Of a DNA stretch of 16,259 bases, positions 14,042 to 16,259 are shown in pieces. Each line of letters begins with the position of its first letter. Positions within the stretch are counted from its first letter, which is position 1. Both the position numbers and the translations under genes were made by a program. The stretch comes from Candidatus Wirthbacteria bacterium CG2_30_54_11 (GTDB lineage: Bacteria; Patescibacteriota; CG2-30-54-11): assembly GCA_001873755.1 (NCBI GenBank), contig MNZT01000097.1:1-16259 (forward strand). The letters run 5' to 3'. The notes beneath the pieces were generated by a model, which worked only from the letters and a program-made list of their open reading frames with translations, was not told the DNA's origin and made no database searches.

Positions 14042-15700
14042 TTATCCGAGCGTGATCAGCAGGCAGATACCCCAGGCGATCTGGGCGATGGTCAGCGCTG
14101 TCAGGCTTGGAGCTGACACGGCTACTGCTGCGAGTATCAGACCGGTAAGCAGTGCACTGAGCGACAGGTATGAGCTGCCCAGGAGTACATGGGCAAGGCC
14201 AAAGAGTAAGGCATTGAAAATGACTGAATTGACGACATGCAGTCCCAGCCGGCGCGAGCGTTGCAGCGCAAACGACTGGAATATAAACGCTTTGAGCGGG
14301 GCAAAGGCTATCAGGTAGATGAGGAGTGTGTTGCGGGAGATCGACCAGGTCTCGGTCGTCAGCCAGGCAAGTGAACTGAGGTTGGCTGACAGCGGGTAGA
14401 GGGAGAGGGTAGCTATGCAGATGATGAGCGTTGGTACCAGATAGGCTTTCAGATCCTTGAATATTTTTCCGGTATCCCAGTGAATCGAGGAGCGATGCAG
14501 GAGCAGTATGCCGATGCTGTAGGCCATGACGGGTAGGAAGATAAACAGACTCTGGAGCGGATCTGCCGGCTGGAGGGCGAGCAGACCGGAAAACAGGAAA
14601 AACAGGATGAATTCTGTCAGCAGATACGCCGGATGATCGATGATCAGGCGAAGCTTGGAAGGCTTCCAGGGAGAGGAGGGTCTGCTGCTCCCGTTTTCGT
14701 TTTGGCTATCATCTTCCAGCAGATTGAGGAAGAATTCTTCCTCTCCGATATGCTGGCCGTTGATGAAATCTTCGGCCGGGGAAGGATTTTTTCCCTCGGT
14801 CTGGAGCGTGACGACCTGGAGCCAGCCATCATGGGTACCGACAAACAGTTTTCCCGAAGCCGGATAGAGCTCACCTGGTTGGAGCTGAATGCCGAACAGG
14901 GGGCTGGCGCGAAGCGCGCTTATGATCTTGATCCTTTTCCCGCGGTAGGTGGTCCAGGCCAGCGGTTTTTTGTAGCTGGCACGAATGCGCTGTTCGCAGA
15001 TCACGGCGCTCTCTTCCCAGTCGAGGCAGCTGCGGGTGGCATCGAAATCTTTTTCATAACAGAAGGTAGCTTGAGTTTCATCCTGCAAAACGGGGATGAG
15101 CTTTCCGTCGACATAGCTTCTGATGGTGTCCACAAGCATGTCAGATGCGGCGCGCATCAGTTTTTCCTCGAGAGAGTGCGCCGTGTCGTTTGGTTCGATG
15201 GTGACGGTCTTTTGTTCGAGGATGTCTCCGGCATCGAGCTTTTCGGCCATGATCTGGATGGTGACGCCGGTCTCGGTCTTACCCTGAAGTATGGCCGTGG
15301 GTATAGGTGTGGCGCCTCTGAGGGCGGGGAGGAGCGAGGGGTGGACATTCAGACAGCGATATCTCGGCCGGGTAAGGAGAACAAAAGGGACGATCTGGCC
15401 GTAGTCTGCGGTGACGATCAGATCCGGTTTGAATTGTTCCAGCACCGCGTCTGCCTCTGCCGCCAGTTTCATCGGGGTCAGGATGGGCAGAGACGAGGTT
15501 TGCGGGTCTTCGCTCAAAGCTTTTTTCAAAGGCGATGGCGTCAGAATCCGGCCTCTGCCGGCTGGCCGATCGGGTTGGGTCACAATACCGGTAATCGTGA
15601 AACGGGTGTCGGCCCCGGTGAGGCTGCGAAGCGATCGGAATACAGGGATGGAGAAGTCGCCGGAACCGATAAAGACCACATTAATCGTCTGTTCATTCAC
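14042..15700 (-). CDS. fmt: Methionyl-tRNA formyltransferase fused to a C-terminal CPBP-like membrane domain
   Basis: The protein has 552 residues against about 310 for ordinary Fmt. The start is GTG 15700 (MNEQTINVVFIGSGDFS), with GAGGT five bases upstream (15706-15710), and it overlaps the mazG stop by four bases (GTGA). Residues 1-190 are the formyl transferase domain: N118-V-H120-PSLLP-x-x-RG with D156 in KLDAGD, matching the catalytic Asn/His/Asp and SLLP loop of Fmt. Residues about 200-318 are the Fmt C-terminal OB-like domain (RI-R-ASYKKPLAW, PGELY, LQTEGKNPSPAEDFINGQ). Fmt formylates initiator Met-tRNA in the cytosol. After a polar linker (330-350) come about 200 residues with six or so hydrophobic segments. 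F500-GLAH504 matches the FxxxH motif of CPBP/Rce1-like intramembrane proteases, but the expected EExxxR position reads APLKAFIFQ and the last His motif is absent, so the membrane part is probably non-catalytic. There is no frame break. Confidence 0.9.
   Translation of the reverse strand: MNEQTINVVFIGSGDFSIPVFRSLRSLTGADTRFTITGIVTQPDRPAGRGRILTPSPLKKALSEDPQTSSLPILTPMKLAAEADAVLEQFKPDLIVTADYGQIVPFVLLTRPRYRCLNVHPSLLPALRGATPIPTAILQGKTETGVTIQIMAEKLDAGDILEQKTVTIEPNDTAHSLEEKLMRAASDMLVDTIRSYVDGKLIPVLQDETQATFCYEKDFDATRSCLDWEESAVICEQRIRASYKKPLAWTTYRGKRIKIISALRASPLFGIQLQPGELYPASGKLFVGTHDGWLQVVTLQTEGKNPSPAEDFINGQHIGEEEFFLNLLEDDSQNENGSSRPSSPWKPSKLRLIIDHPAYLLTEFILFFLFSGLLALQPADPLQSLFIFLPVMAYSIGILLLHRSSIHWDTGKIFKDLKAYLVPTLIICIATLSLYPLSANLSSLAWLTTETWSISRNTLLIYLIAFAPLKAFIFQSFALQRSRRLGLHVVNSVIFNALLFGLAHVLLGSSYLSLSALLTGLILAAVAVSAPSLTALTIAQIAWGICLLITLG
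14045..14650 (-). other. CPBP/Rce1-like (degenerate) membrane domain of the Fmt fusion
   Basis: Residues about 351-552. Hydrophobic segments lie near 358-377, 383-401, 421-437, 457-470, 490-508 and 512-552 (probably two). FGLAH (500-504) fits the second conserved motif of the family, but the first (EExxxR) and third (HxxxN/D) are not recognisable. The domain could tether Fmt to the membrane. CPBP membership rests on one motif plus topology and is moderately supported. Confidence 0.4.
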
Positions 15701-16086
15701 TTCTGACCTCGTTCTCGTTGTTTATTGAGTTTCCAGAGCGCGATGGCTTCCTCAGAGCTGTTGACCTTATCCTCACCGAAGACCCAGGTGTGGCGGGTCT
15801 TGATCTTGGCCGTGGTCTTGGCTACGACCTCCGCGAGGGTAAACTGTCCCTGCTCCTCGGCGATGGAGGCGATCAGGCAGAGATTGAACAGCACATCGCC
15901 GAGCTCTTCGCAGATATGTGCGCTGTCCTGTTCATCGATCGCTTCATCGAGTTCTACGGCTTCCTTCTGTACAAAGCCGGACATATCCTTCAGGGTCTGC
16001 TTCTGGTCCCAGGGGCAGCCCCCGGGAGAGCGAAGCTGGTTGGCGAGTTCGAGGAGCTGTTCGACCCGAGCGGTTTTCTTGGTCAT
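15697..16086 (-). CDS. mazG: MazG-like nucleoside triphosphate pyrophosphohydrolase, single domain
   Basis: The protein has 129 residues, from ATG 16086; the preceding in-frame codon block runs straight back to the def stop. Recognisable MazG features are PGGCPWDQKQTLKDM (about 21-35), KEAVELDEAI (about 41-50), EELGDVLFNL (about 60-69) and K-x-x-x-RHTWVFGE (about 94-105). The family hydrolyses NTPs to NMP and pyrophosphate with magnesium held by an EExxE...ExxD set. Here the first Glu of EExxE is Lys (KEAVE), while E-ELGD is intact, so metal binding may be altered. E. coli MazG has two such domains and this has one. It lies 18 bp after def and overlaps fmt by four bases, so it is part of the operon. 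No good Shine-Dalgarno is visible, and translation may depend on ribosomes finishing def. Likely role: clearing non-canonical or excess nucleotides. Confidence 0.85.
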   Translation of the reverse strand: MTKKTARVEQLLELANQLRSPGGCPWDQKQTLKDMSGFVQKEAVELDEAIDEQDSAHICEELGDVLFNLCLIASIAEEQGQFTLAEVVAKTTAKIKTRHTWVFGEDKVNSSEEAIALWKLNKQRERGQK

Positions 16087-16104
16087 GGTTCGTATAAAAA
16101 AGGG

Positions 16105-16259
16105 TTATTCATAGTCTTCCTGCTCGCGGGGCAGGTATCGGAGCAGCGTCGGGTCGTCGATGTAGTCAGTGAACAGGATGCCATTGAGATGATCTACTTC
16201 GTGCTGGGCGACCCGGGCAGGAAATCCGCGAAAGATCTTGTTGAACGGCTTGCCGGCGA
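16105..16259 (-). CDS. def: Peptide deformylase, C-terminal fragment cut by the window edge
   Basis: Fifty complete sense codons are visible before TAA (16107-16105). The fragment begins near AGKPFNKIFRGFPARV and carries QHEVDHLNGILFTDYI, which contains the HExxH zinc/iron-binding motif that is motif 3 of peptide deformylase. The tail (LLRYLPREQEDYE) is normal. The catalytic Gln and Cys motifs lie outside the window. The enzyme removes the N-formyl group from nascent proteins, the step that reverses the product of Fmt, which is encoded two genes downstream in the same operon. The def-fmt pairing is widespread in bacteria. Confidence 0.92.
   Translation of the reverse strand, partial: AGKPFNKIFRGFPARVAQHEVDHLNGILFTDYIDDPTLLRYLPREQEDYE

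Noticed and set aside
14630..14720. Frameshift artefact joining two genes as an explanation for the long Fmt
   Set aside because: The frame is continuous and the linker is a normal polar segment. No separate start codon with a ribosome binding site is evident for the membrane part. Read-level confirmation is still desirable.
14633..15706. A 357-codon open frame on the plus strand opposite fmt
   Set aside because: It lies antisense to a gene with clear Fmt catalytic motifs, and its translation shows no recognisable domain. It is a by-product of codon use in the real gene.
1..16259. Alternative genetic code with TGA as glycine (code 25)
   Set aside because: TGA ends mazG and the second DUF916-like gene at natural positions, and the long genes contain no in-frame TGA.

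Overview
The window looks like a chromosomal segment of a Candidate Phyla Radiation (Patescibacteria) bacterium using the standard genetic code. This is inferred from gene content: a TrbL/VirB6-type membrane protein of the style common in that group, very large secreted beta-rich proteins, tandem DUF916-like membrane anchors, and an intergenic repeat of a kind I associate with such genomes. The phylum is not proven by sequence alone. TGA is used as a true stop, which argues against the code-25 lineages (Gracilibacteria, Absconditabacteria).

Layout. Positions 1-146 (minus) hold the 5' end of a transposase/integrase-like gene running off the left edge. A plus-strand block from about 319 to 13720 holds five envelope genes in three likely transcription units. 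Unit 1 is a 1323-aa polytopic protein with a TIG-like ectodomain, a TrbL/VirB6-like core and a very long helical C-terminal region, followed by a 1015-aa secreted protein (propeller-like repeats, LamG, Ig-like and C-terminal beta domains); it ends at a strong terminator (7555-7589). Unit 2 is a single 1182-aa secreted repeat protein with a near-consensus promoter, an ideal Shine-Dalgarno and its own strong terminator, so probably abundant. Unit 3 is two abutting paralogous DUF916-like single-pass proteins with a promoter that overlaps the preceding terminator. A 321-bp intergenic stretch of palindromic dispersed-repeat sequence (13721-14041) separates this block from a minus-strand housekeeping operon: def (partial), mazG, fmt.

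How the genes may work together. The two large secreted proteins end in a similar C-terminal beta domain (an IDFG motif near its start, and a P-G-x-Y strand ending in an aromatic residue at the extreme C-terminus). The two DUF916-like proteins have the signal peptide, ectodomain and C-terminal membrane anchor typical of WxL-interacting proteins. I infer a WxL-like surface display system: one probably abundant repeat protein and one multi-domain adhesin-like protein docked onto two membrane anchors, beside a polytopic protein of secretion-channel type. The repeat protein carries modules that resemble repeats in phage virion proteins. A second striking item is a methionyl-tRNA formyltransferase fused in frame to a six-or-so-helix membrane domain resembling a degenerate CPBP (Rce1-like) protease.
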